Source: Pedobacter steynii
GTDB lineage: Bacteria > Bacteroidota > Bacteroidia > Sphingobacteriales > Sphingobacteriaceae
Assembly (NCBI RefSeq): GCF_001721645.1
Contig: NZ_CP017141.1
Coordinates: 868,001 to 932,000 of the forward strand
Length of the DNA: 64,000 bases
Reading direction: 5' to 3'
The position numbers were made by a program, and so were the translations under genes. The notes beneath the pieces were generated by a model, which was not told the origin of the DNA, ran no database searches, and saw only the letters and a program-made list of their open reading frames with translations. Of this stretch, positions 9,592-18,209 are shown in pieces. Numbering within the stretch: position 1 is the stretch's first letter; every line of letters starts with the position of its first letter.

Positions 9592-10791
9592 ATGAAAAAA
9601 ATATTTTATTACCTGTTTGTTCTGGCAACCGTAATGGGTTTATATGCCTGTTCGAAGACAGACTTGAATGTTCAGAAACCAATTGAAAATGATGATGTAA
9701 AACCAGGTATGGTTACCAACATTAAGGTTCAAAATAATCCAGGTGGTGCAATTATCACCTATGCAGTACCGGGGGATGTGGACTTGCAATATGTATTGGC
9801 TGAATATAACATCAATAGCACCACGGTAAGACAAGCCAAAACATCACGCTTTAGTGATACCATAAAAGTAGACGGTTTTAATAAAGCGGGTGCATATGAT
9901 GTCAGGTTGTATGCCGTTGATAAAAGTGAAAACAGATCTGATGTGGCGGTGGTCAAGGTAAATCCGGATACCCCTCCCTATCGTTCTATCGCCAATACCC
10001 TCACTTTGAATGCCGATTTTGGAGGGGTAAACATCACTTTTGCCAATCCTAATGAAGCTAAAATTGCAGCGGTTATCATTACCAAAGACGCCAATGGGGA
10101 ACTTGCCCCGATTGAGACCTTTTATACCGGGACAAAAAATGGCATCTTCTCTGCAAGGGGCTACTCCCCTTCTCCGAGGGTATTTGGGGTATATATAAAA
10201 GACCGCTGGAATAACAATTCCGATACCCTGTTTAAAACAGTTACTCCATTTTTTGAGAAGATGTTGGATAAAACCAGATTCAGGCCCTATAAATTACCTA
10301 ACGATCAGCCATCTGCATATGGTTGGGATATGCCGTATATGTGGGATGGTAAAACAGGGGAACCTGGTTTCCATACGCTTCAGGGTGCCTTGCCTCGTCC
10401 GCATAGATTTACATTTGATCTTGGAGTAGTTACAAAACTGAGCCGTTTCAAAATACTACAAAGGATAGATGGCGGTTGGGCATATAATCATGGTAACCCA
10501 AGATCATGGCGTATGTGGGGTACTGCTACACTACCGGATCCTTCAGGAAATTGGGATGGCTGGGCAAAACTTATGGACTGTGAATCAAAAAAACCTTCGG
10601 AGTTACCTTTTGGACAGACAACGAATGAGGATATCGGTTATGCCAGAGGATCTGATGGCCTGGGTGAAGAATTTACCTTTCCAATAGCTGCGCCTGCTGT
10701 CAGATACATCAGAATGGAAATATTAAAGAACTGGGGAGGTACAGACTTCTTCCACTCACTTGAAATTACTTTCTGGGGAAATACACAATAA
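9592..10791 (+). CDS. DUF4959/DUF5000-type surface lipoprotein with F5/8C-like C-terminus
   Basis: This lipoprotein of 399 aa sits in the SusE/F position, right after SusD. The lipobox GLYAC gives lipid Cys20. About 30-125 and 125-225 look like two fibronectin-type beta-sandwiches (DUF4959, DUF5126 type). The last about 160 residues (WDMPYMWDGKTGEPGFHTLQ to the end) resemble a discoidin/F5-8C galactose-binding fold, called DUF5000 in such proteins. It probably binds glycan at the cell surface and feeds the SusCD complex. It is related in layout to the next gene. Domain names are from memory of the family; binding specificity cannot be told. Confidence 0.8.
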   Translation: MKKIFYYLFVLATVMGLYACSKTDLNVQKPIENDDVKPGMVTNIKVQNNPGGAIITYAVPGDVDLQYVLAEYNINSTTVRQAKTSRFSDTIKVDGFNKAGAYDVRLYAVDKSENRSDVAVVKVNPDTPPYRSIANTLTLNADFGGVNITFANPNEAKIAAVIITKDANGELAPIETFYTGTKNGIFSARGYSPSPRVFGVYIKDRWNNNSDTLFKTVTPFFEKMLDKTRFRPYKLPNDQPSAYGWDMPYMWDGKTGEPGFHTLQGALPRPHRFTFDLGVVTKLSRFKILQRIDGGWAYNHGNPRSWRMWGTATLPDPSGNWDGWAKLMDCESKKPSELPFGQTTNEDIGYARGSDGLGEEFTFPIAAPAVRYIRMEILKNWGGTDFFHSLEITFWGNTQ

Positions 10792-10806
10792 CTAAAAAAT
10801 AAGATC

Positions 10807-12003
10807 ATGTTTAAAAAGAATATAAGTTACATAGGCTTGATTGTGGGCATAGCAATTTTTGTGTCCTGCCAGAAATCAGATGATTATAAAAAATATCTGG
10901 TTGACGGAGAAAAGGTATACCTGGATGGAGCAACGAAGTTTAAGGTTTTTCCAGGCAACAGAAGGGTTTTACTAACCTGGGCAAGAGGAGTTGACACCCG
11001 GATAAAGAGGTACAAAATTGTATGGAACAACAAAACGGATTCTGTAGAGTTCGACGCTACAGCATTTAAAGCAGGCGATACAGTTAAACGTCTTCTGACA
11101 AATATGGCCGAAGCCAATTACGCCTTCTCTATTTTTTCAATTGATGATAACGGAAATAAATCGATTCCTGTTCTGATCCCTTCCGTAAATGTATATGGAC
11201 CGAAATATCATTCCACTTTACTAAACAGAACCGTCAAAGCTGCAATCTACTCAGAAAGCGACAAAGATGTCACTATTGTGTGGAAAAAGCCGGATACGAT
11301 TAATCTCTCCACAAGCATATGGTATACCAATCTTGCAGGTACGCAGACGAAGCTTATGCTCGCTCCTAATGTTGATACCACAAAAATCGCTGACTGGAAA
11401 ATGGGAACAAAGTTTTTCTATCAATCTTCTTATAAACCGAGAACGTTGGCGATTGATTCATTTCTGGTGCTGACTAAAGATTCTTTGAGTATCAAGAATT
11501 TGCCGTTGAGCAAAGCACTTTGGAAAAAGATAAACCTGCCGAATGATGTAGACGGAAATGGCTATGGCTCTAATTTTGCATCCATTTGGGACGGTCAGGG
11601 GGGTGGATATCCCAATATATATCATACCGAGGGAGGCAGCTTACCACATCATTTTACGATTGATCTGGGAGGCGTATATCAGCTGACAAAATTTGAAGAA
11701 ATAGGCAGAACCGGCTGTGCCTGTCATAATCCAATTAAATTTGAAGTATGGGGAATAGCTGATATTACCAATGCGGCAACAACATTGCCAGGTAATGATG
11801 AAGGATGGAAGGCCCAGTCTATAGCAAAAGGATGGACACTGCTTAAAGAAGTGGAAAGATCTGATGATGGAATGGCGCCGTTTAAGGTAAATCTTTTGGA
11901 AGGGATTCCTCCGGTAAGATATATTAGAATCCGCGTTACAAAAACACTCGATAATAGTGTAGAAAGCCATATGAGTGAAATCTCCTTCTGGTACAACCCT
12001 TAA
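10807..12003 (+). CDS. DUF4998-type surface lipoprotein with F5/8C-like C-terminus
   Basis: This lipoprotein of 398 aa has lipid Cys21 in IFVSC. The N-terminal part (VYLDGATKFKVFPGNRRVLLTWARGVD, ITRYKIVWNN-like) matches the DUF4998 beta-sandwich. A second sandwich follows. A C-terminal galactose-binding-like domain (about 240-398) has FASIWDGQGGGYPNIYHTEGG, HHFTIDLGGVYQLTKFEEIGR and PVRYIRIRVTKT. It is the last gene of the operon and starts 15 nt after its neighbour. The pair DUF5000 plus DUF4998 behind SusCD is a recurring Bacteroidota arrangement. Role: probable surface glycan-binding protein; ligand unknown. Confidence 0.8.
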   Translation: MFKKNISYIGLIVGIAIFVSCQKSDDYKKYLVDGEKVYLDGATKFKVFPGNRRVLLTWARGVDTRIKRYKIVWNNKTDSVEFDATAFKAGDTVKRLLTNMAEANYAFSIFSIDDNGNKSIPVLIPSVNVYGPKYHSTLLNRTVKAAIYSESDKDVTIVWKKPDTINLSTSIWYTNLAGTQTKLMLAPNVDTTKIADWKMGTKFFYQSSYKPRTLAIDSFLVLTKDSLSIKNLPLSKALWKKINLPNDVDGNGYGSNFASIWDGQGGGYPNIYHTEGGSLPHHFTIDLGGVYQLTKFEEIGRTGCACHNPIKFEVWGIADITNAATTLPGNDEGWKAQSIAKGWTLLKEVERSDDGMAPFKVNLLEGIPPVRYIRIRVTKTLDNSVESHMSEISFWYNP

Positions 12004-12020
12004 AAGAACCAGACCTGATT

Positions 12021-12051
12021 AACCCCGCATGCATACAGAACATGCGGGGTT
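12021..12051. terminator. Strong bidirectional intrinsic terminator between convergent genes
   Basis: An 11-bp perfect GC-rich stem (AACCCCGCATG at 12021-12031 and its complement at 12041-12051) has a 9-nt loop. It is followed by TATTAT on the plus strand. The reverse reading has a T-rich region less clearly. It lies between the stop of the DUF4998 gene (12003) and that of the minus-strand symporter (12076) and should end both transcripts. Confidence 0.85.
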
Positions 12052-12075
12052 ATTATATCAGACCAAGCTACGTTA

Positions 12076-13755
12076 TCAACTGGCTTTCCTCGAAGCATTA
12101 AAGGGAATCCATGCACTCAACAAGATGAGTGTTGCTATTCCGGCAACCATCCCTGTCCCTTTGGCTGTAAATGCGCAAAGTATATATAACATGAGTGCAA
12201 TGAAACCTAATGAAAATGAAATGACCTGTAAGCCGAATTTATTTTGTCTTTTGATTTCTGCTGCTTCTGTTTCATCCACTATGATCACCTTTGCGTTTCT
12301 GGCCGCTTTAGTCACCTGTAGCTGCAGGTATTCTGAACTTACCTTGCCTTTTGAAGCCGCATACAACTCATAAGCCAGCAACAACAGGAAGGGAAGCAAT
12401 ACCCCCAGCAACATTTCATTTGCACGACTCAGCTTATAATCGATCAAAAGAGGTAACATGATCTTAAAGACCAGATTCACCACCAAACTGATCATGGTAA
12501 TCCAAATCGTCGCTTTACCTGTGATCCGTTTCGAAAACAAAGCCCATATTGGCGGCGCAAGTAATGGCCCACCGGTAATCGCGCCAACACTCAGCGTAAA
12601 CTCTACAATCCCCCCGATATAAGGTACAATCAGTGCAATCAAAATCATCCCGAATCCAAAACACCAGGAGGATGCACGGGCAATCTTCATTAACTTTTCA
12701 TCAGATGCCCCCGGATTGATCGTCCCTTTATACACGTCGTTGGTAAACACTGCAGAAACTACATTTAAAGCCGTATTTGCAGAAGCGGAGGTAGAAAAAT
12801 ACATCCCTGTTAAGATCAGGCCCATCAAGCCCGCCGGAAGTACCTGCTTACAAACCATTAAATAAGCATTTTCCGTTTCCAGACCCGTTAAGCCAGGATT
12901 AATTGTCTGGTAAATCATCGGTGGAAGCATCCACAAAACCGGACTTACAATGTACAGTCCGGCAAAAAGAAAGGCTACTTTAGAAGCAGATTTCGGGGTA
13001 TCCACACTCGTGTAACGCTGTACAAAAGTCCAGTTTCCACCAATATAAAAGATGTGATAAAGTGCAAAAGCGATAATAAAACCCCAGGTATATTCACCAT
13101 TAACAACATTAAAAAAGTTATCCGGAACCCTAGATACAAAAGAAGCTATCCCCCCTGCTTCTGTAAAAGCCAATGGAATAATAAGCAACACGGCAGTGGT
13201 GAGAATCACAAACTGTAGGATATCCGTCACCATTACTGCCCATAAGCCACCAACAGCAGTATATGCAATCATAAATATTCCCAGCACTAACGTAACCGGT
13301 ACGAGAGGAAATTCAAGTGAAGAACCCACCAGTTTAGACACAGAATACAATACCGAACCTTTAATGAACAGCGAGACCAACATGAAAATATAGATAAAGC
13401 TCTTTTGAACATGCTCACCAAGTCTTTCTTTAATAAATTCTGCAGCGGTCAGGTTCCCGGTTCCTTTCCATTTAGGCGCAATATATAATCCGGTCACCAG
13501 TCCTCCGATACACATCGTCCATTGAATGGTAACTGCTACCCAGCCATATTTATAGGCAATTGATCCCCAGGCTACAAAAGTACCGGCAGAGAAAAAACTC
13601 ATAAAAAGAGACAAACCTCCGATAAACCAGGGTACAGCCTCACCACCTGCAAAAAAAGACTTAAGATTCCGGCCTGTACGTGAAAACAGCAAGCCTATAA
13701 TCATAATGAATACTGAAAATACAACGATAACTGTGGTGTCTATTACTGAGTTCAT
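12076..13755 (-). CDS. Sodium:solute symporter (SSS family), likely sugar or sugar-acid uptake
   Basis: This polytopic inner-membrane protein of 559 aa with about 13 hydrophobic helices belongs to the SSSF family (SGLT/PutP fold). It has the family segment TGNLTAAEFIKERLG and the helix-rich YTAVGGLWAVMVTDILQFVILT. It starts 15 nt after the SGNH protein gene and ends the long minus-strand operon that begins at the SusC gene or the FAD oxidoreductase gene. In this context it probably takes a released monosaccharide or uronate-type product through the inner membrane. The substrate is not readable from sequence. Confidence 0.88.
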   Translation of the reverse strand: MNSVIDTTVIVVFSVFIMIIGLLFSRTGRNLKSFFAGGEAVPWFIGGLSLFMSFFSAGTFVAWGSIAYKYGWVAVTIQWTMCIGGLVTGLYIAPKWKGTGNLTAAEFIKERLGEHVQKSFIYIFMLVSLFIKGSVLYSVSKLVGSSLEFPLVPVTLVLGIFMIAYTAVGGLWAVMVTDILQFVILTTAVLLIIPLAFTEAGGIASFVSRVPDNFFNVVNGEYTWGFIIAFALYHIFYIGGNWTFVQRYTSVDTPKSASKVAFLFAGLYIVSPVLWMLPPMIYQTINPGLTGLETENAYLMVCKQVLPAGLMGLILTGMYFSTSASANTALNVVSAVFTNDVYKGTINPGASDEKLMKIARASSWCFGFGMILIALIVPYIGGIVEFTLSVGAITGGPLLAPPIWALFSKRITGKATIWITMISLVVNLVFKIMLPLLIDYKLSRANEMLLGVLLPFLLLLAYELYAASKGKVSSEYLQLQVTKAARNAKVIIVDETEAAEIKRQNKFGLQVISFSLGFIALMLYILCAFTAKGTGMVAGIATLILLSAWIPFNASRKAS

Positions 13756-13770
13756 ATGCTTTTTTAAATA

Positions 13771-14673
13771 TTATAAATCTCCAACTGTTTTTGCAGCAAC
13801 ACTTCTTAAATATGCAGCAAATCCTGCAGGAACCTCCTTTGGCTGGTATTTTATTTTCTCAGGCGACTCCTTAAATAAAACAGCATACCAGATTAAAGAA
13901 CCCAGGTATCTCCCTGCTTCATTCGCATGATTGGGATCAAATACCAGGGCATTGTCTTTCCAATAATAGCCCATGTTTATGGAATTGCTCTGAACAGGAA
14001 GATTGGGGAACACCGGATGCTCATAGTCAAAATTCATATCTTTTGTAAAACGGTATTCCGTACCGGTGGCAACCGCATTAAAGGCATCTCCCACAGGGAT
14101 GATGTCTACCTTCAGTTGCTTTGCGATCGTATGATAAGCAGCCCTTGATTTCCGCCACATTTCCTCCTGATTTTTGGCTGGTTGCTCGGGAGCAACGCGA
14201 CCAAACTTCTTGGCGTCTGAGCGATATGCCCATCCCTGATGTAAAACGATCTTTGCATTTGGCTGCAATGATTTGATGTAATTGTAAAGCTTTTGAGCAT
14301 ATGGGCTATAGCTGTCCACATCTGCAGATAGATAAGAGAACTGCTGCATTGTCACCACATCCCAGGTACCGGCAGATAAAAGCATCCGCAATGATTTCCC
14401 TTTGTAGGGTTTCCCCTTAGGGTCTTCGGCATTGGCCTCTGCAGCTTCTACATATTCCCAATGCTGCTGTAAAGAGTGACCACCAAGTTCAGCCCGGCCA
14501 ATCACCAGTTGCTGGTTATTTTCCTTTACCAGATTCGGTAAATAGGCCGTCGCATTTTGCGAAAAACTGTTGCCAATGATAAATAATCGCAAGGCTTTTT
14601 CGGCGACCTGTCCGAATGAAACCTGGCTGATCAACAGCAAGGAGAGCAATAAGGTTTTTTTTAGGTATTTCAT
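13771..14673 (-). CDS. Secreted SGNH-like hydrolase (DUF4886)
   Basis: A protein of 300 aa with signal peptide MKYLKKTLLLSLLLISQVSFG. The block LFIIGNSFSQNATAYLP gives a candidate catalytic Ser36 in GNSFS. Near the C-terminus FDPNHANEAGRYLG holds Asp246 and His249 in the D-x-x-H arrangement of SGNH/GDSL esterases. A de-esterifying role on a decorated glycan or glycoside would fit its place between two large unknown enzymes and a symporter. It could also be a non-esterase SGNH member. The 71-nt gap upstream is AT-rich and has no obvious terminator. Confidence 0.75.
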   Translation of the reverse strand: MKYLKKTLLLSLLLISQVSFGQVAEKALRLFIIGNSFSQNATAYLPNLVKENNQQLVIGRAELGGHSLQQHWEYVEAAEANAEDPKGKPYKGKSLRMLLSAGTWDVVTMQQFSYLSADVDSYSPYAQKLYNYIKSLQPNAKIVLHQGWAYRSDAKKFGRVAPEQPAKNQEEMWRKSRAAYHTIAKQLKVDIIPVGDAFNAVATGTEYRFTKDMNFDYEHPVFPNLPVQSNSINMGYYWKDNALVFDPNHANEAGRYLGSLIWYAVLFKESPEKIKYQPKEVPAGFAAYLRSVAAKTVGDL

Positions 14674-14744
14674 CTTTATATATTCTAGTTTTAATCTTCA
14701 ATATTTTTCATAACTATTTAAGTATCACCCTTATTCTTCCGATG

Positions 14745-17700
14745 TTATTTTTCATCAACTTCAAATACAACATCAACCTGCTGAACCTCAGCACTTCCCT
14801 TCTTCTTCAATTTTAAGCTGATGGAAGCCGGTTTAGCGGGATCAATCCGACTAAAAGACCATTCAAAAGGATAGCCTACACGCTTCACAAGGGTAGCTGG
14901 ATCTTCATTTAAGCCCATCTCCGCTTCCACTCCCGTTAAAGGTGCTGTGCTCAGGTAGGCATAGATAGAATCCCAGCCAAAAGGTGAGCGGATTCTAAAA
15001 GCGTGGAGCTTGCCCCATGGTGCACCAATGTTAATTTCCTGCATCCCGTTTTTAACCGGCAACAACACTTTCTCTGCTATAGGCTGTTGAAGCGGAAAGG
15101 AATAAGCCGTTAGTCCTTTGCCCGCAATAACAGATTTCATTTTCCTCCCGGAAAGCACCATACTTTCTGGTTCAGCAGCTATTCCCTTGTAAAACTTAAC
15201 CCCCGTATTTTTAACCGCCAGCTGATTCAGATCCAGTCCGATTTCAAATTGCTGTTCCTGCTGAGCTTCATTTAATAACACCAGCCAAAAACGATCATCA
15301 GAGATTCCTGTAATGTAATTAATCGCAGGATTATCAATATTAACCAGGCCTTTCTTTAGCCAAAGTTTTACACGGCTATCGTCAAAAATAGTTCCTTTGC
15401 CAGACCCATAAATCCGGTTGTTAAACCAAACAAAGCCCTCTTGTTTTCCCCATGGAAAAGTAATGCTGCCTTTAGACCTTTGAATCGCTTCCGTAACCAG
15501 AAAATCAAGGGTAAAAGCCAGGTGTGGCGAAATGTGATGGTAATAGATAGAATTGATATCCGGCCCTTTGTAAGGATAATCTGCCCGGTAAGTCAGGTCG
15601 GTAAAACCTGTAGCATAATAACCCGGATAGTTAGAAAAACGCCCTATAATGGAGTTTCTCGCATAGACCTCAAAAATATCCTTGTTGCTTTCAGCAGACA
15701 AGCGCAGTAAATGTGGCGCCCAGGTCGACATGAAGATATGACGTACATTTTTATTGGGAAGGAAGAAGGTAACCGGTTGTTCCAAACCCAAACCCACTGG
15801 TGATATCAACGATTGAGGGACATCTTTTTCTGTGACATCTCCATCTACACGTGGAAATCCTAAACGGAATTTCTTTCCATCTTTCCACCACAAATTCGTA
15901 TTCCCCTCATAGCGGCCTCCTTCATGAATCAGCTGTTTTTGATTTTGAACAAGCGGATACGAACGGATACCGGCGATGGTAAAAAATGAAGCGTACTTAG
16001 CGGCCTCTAAAAAGACCTCGTCTTTATTGATTTCATACAGGTCCATCAAGTCCCACCAATAAGGATAAAACGAGGTATTGTAAAATGGTTGAGCCGTTAA
16101 TAACTGTGTCTTTTGGCCATAAACTTCCTTCTGTACAAATTCCTGTGCATGCAAAACCGCTTTATCTAGCCATTGTTTATCTTTTGTGAGTCTGTAAGCC
16201 GCTAATTCCTGCGTCCATGCCGGAAGGTTTACGCTATAGCCAGACAGTTTTCTGGGTTGCTGATCCGGCATCCCCACCTGCACTAGCCATGGGTTCTTTT
16301 GATCCAGCAACTGGTTTAGCGCATCAAAATAGGCTGTATTAAACTGTACATTTTTATAAGGGTCTAACACCAATGAAGCTTCTTTGAGGTTGTATGGTGC
16401 ACCAACAGCCTTAGCCCATCTGAATGCACTCCTTGATAAAGTATATTCTATGGTGGGCAGGGCACGGTTCAGATAAAGTTCTTCATCCCGGCCCATTATC
16501 GCTGCAGAGATCAGGGCCAGGGGGGCCGACTGAGCCACTGTTGGCGCTACCTTCGGATCCGCTTCTATGTCGTAAAAACCTTTCAGTTGTGCATTCCATC
16601 CCGAAGCATCGTCATTTTTGACCAGGTCAATCATGTTAAATACAGCATTGGTTAGGGAGCTGGAATCCTGAGAACGATAGTCCTTGACCTGGTAAATTGA
16701 GTTGGAGATGTATTCCAATGCGCCATTCCAGTTTTCGGGTACCGCGCCAAGGTTGAATGTCCTTTTTAAAGACTGACCTGCCTGCAATTTCGAATCTTCC
16801 AGACCGGGAACAGGCGCAAATGCAACAGGCTGAACCTTATTGAAGGCATTTTTAAGAGAGAAACCAATCCGGGAGGTACTGTCCTTGCCCCAGTCTAGCG
16901 GTAAATCAGTTAAAGAACCGGTTACAAAAAAGCTCAATTGCCTGTTACTCTGGCCAACCTCCACAATAGCCAGGGGCTGGGGAGTCATTGCCCCCGGAAT
17001 CATGATCGGGGTTGTTGGCAAACGTTTATAATTAAACATCGGGGGAAGTTGTACATGCTGTACTTCTGCCTCAGAAACATCCTGGAAGGCCGAAACCACA
17101 AAGCTGTAGAAGCCGGATTCTTTCGCCGAATAGGCTAAATTTAGCTCATAATGTGATGCGCCGGGTTTAAGTTTCCATATTCCTTTCACCTCCTGACCTT
17201 TATCAGTCAGATAGGTCACCCAAAGTTCTTCAGGCGAAACCTGTTTCACTGCTGAGGGAAGACAAGCAGATAGTTCTCCGGACAGGAAAGGATTCTTTGC
17301 ACCGTTCTGGTCCATCGGCCTATAGGTTTTACCCTTAACCACAAACTCTGTTAAGCTGGCCGAATTCTTCCAGGAGGCAAAGTAGGCCCCAAATTCTATT
17401 TTAGCTTTTTTAGTACTCAACAGGAAGATCCGGTTTTCTTCTACCGTCGCTTTCAATGTCGCCCATCGTTTATCCTGAAAGACAGCGGTAGTCGCAACAA
17501 TCTGATGTTTCCCCGTCTTATCGTTCAGTACCTCTTCAAAATTCAACTTTAGCCGATCATTAGACAGTGTTCCGAGTAATTTTTCCTTTTTTGTAAAAGA
17601 AGCCGCTTCACTTATCGTTAATGGCATCGGAGTTTCCTTTACCAGAGTTGGTTTTATGGCATAACCTGCAATTGCTGATCCTTCCTTATTCGGATCAAAA

Positions 17701-18209
17701 GCTTCGTCAGTGCTCAACAATATGGCATCACAACGTACAAAATTTTTACTGGTATTTTTTAACCTCAACACATTTTCGTCAGCATCCAGATCAATCCGAC
17801 CTACCTTTTCCCATGCATATCCTTCGCCGAGATGGGTACCGGACTCCTGAGTCATATTCTGCTCATTTATCAATAAAAGATACTTTCTCGTTCCCGGTTT
17901 ATTGTCTGCATAATCCCTGGATCTGGTCCATACCAAAAAGCGGCCTTTCGTTTTAATGGAAATTACAGTCAGTGCATCAGGAATCGAATCTTTTGATGCA
18001 GCCGCAAATAAGGCCCCTTTTCCAGAAACATTTGTCCCTGCTTCCTTACTAAAGACCCAACCTGCCGGAAACTGAAAATCTTCTGCTTCTATAAAATAGG
18101 TGCTTTGTGCTTGTCCATATGCTTTACCTGAAGTAAAAACACAACAGGAAAATACCATATACCGCAAATAATAGCCATAGCTCAGGTAATTTATCTTTTT
18201 CAATAGCAT
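14745..18209 (-). CDS. Large secreted enzyme of unknown family, tandem relative of the next gene upstream
   Basis: A protein of 1154 aa with an N-terminal signal (cleavage near AYGQAQS). Residues about 35-165 form a CBM-like beta-sandwich (TYFIEAEDFQFPAGW, a carbohydrate-binding type often seen with EAEDF starts). A beta-rich region follows, then a helical part about 530-920 with repeated helix pairs suggesting an (alpha/alpha) toroid as in many polysaccharide lyases and hydrolases. The C-terminus is a beta-sandwich. The segment YHHISPHLAFTLDFLVTEAI (HH at 891-892) plus SITFPWGK and the following NYITGISDDRFWLVLLNEA align with its neighbour. I do not recognise a CAZy family. The gene overlaps the upstream gene by 10 nt, so the two are translationally coupled. 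Confidence 0.7.
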   Translation of the reverse strand: MLLKKINYLSYGYYLRYMVFSCCVFTSGKAYGQAQSTYFIEAEDFQFPAGWVFSKEAGTNVSGKGALFAAASKDSIPDALTVISIKTKGRFLVWTRSRDYADNKPGTRKYLLLINEQNMTQESGTHLGEGYAWEKVGRIDLDADENVLRLKNTSKNFVRCDAILLSTDEAFDPNKEGSAIAGYAIKPTLVKETPMPLTISEAASFTKKEKLLGTLSNDRLKLNFEEVLNDKTGKHQIVATTAVFQDKRWATLKATVEENRIFLLSTKKAKIEFGAYFASWKNSASLTEFVVKGKTYRPMDQNGAKNPFLSGELSACLPSAVKQVSPEELWVTYLTDKGQEVKGIWKLKPGASHYELNLAYSAKESGFYSFVVSAFQDVSEAEVQHVQLPPMFNYKRLPTTPIMIPGAMTPQPLAIVEVGQSNRQLSFFVTGSLTDLPLDWGKDSTSRIGFSLKNAFNKVQPVAFAPVPGLEDSKLQAGQSLKRTFNLGAVPENWNGALEYISNSIYQVKDYRSQDSSSLTNAVFNMIDLVKNDDASGWNAQLKGFYDIEADPKVAPTVAQSAPLALISAAIMGRDEELYLNRALPTIEYTLSRSAFRWAKAVGAPYNLKEASLVLDPYKNVQFNTAYFDALNQLLDQKNPWLVQVGMPDQQPRKLSGYSVNLPAWTQELAAYRLTKDKQWLDKAVLHAQEFVQKEVYGQKTQLLTAQPFYNTSFYPYWWDLMDLYEINKDEVFLEAAKYASFFTIAGIRSYPLVQNQKQLIHEGGRYEGNTNLWWKDGKKFRLGFPRVDGDVTEKDVPQSLISPVGLGLEQPVTFFLPNKNVRHIFMSTWAPHLLRLSAESNKDIFEVYARNSIIGRFSNYPGYYATGFTDLTYRADYPYKGPDINSIYYHHISPHLAFTLDFLVTEAIQRSKGSITFPWGKQEGFVWFNNRIYGSGKGTIFDDSRVKLWLKKGLVNIDNPAINYITGISDDRFWLVLLNEAQQEQQFEIGLDLNQLAVKNTGVKFYKGIAAEPESMVLSGRKMKSVIAGKGLTAYSFPLQQPIAEKVLLPVKNGMQEINIGAPWGKLHAFRIRSPFGWDSIYAYLSTAPLTGVEAEMGLNEDPATLVKRVGYPFEWSFSRIDPAKPASISLKLKKKGSAEVQQVDVVFEVDEK

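Noticed and set aside
12029..12373. Plus-strand open frame starting in the terminator
   Set aside because: It is antisense to the symporter gene, begins inside the terminator hairpin and shows no family features.
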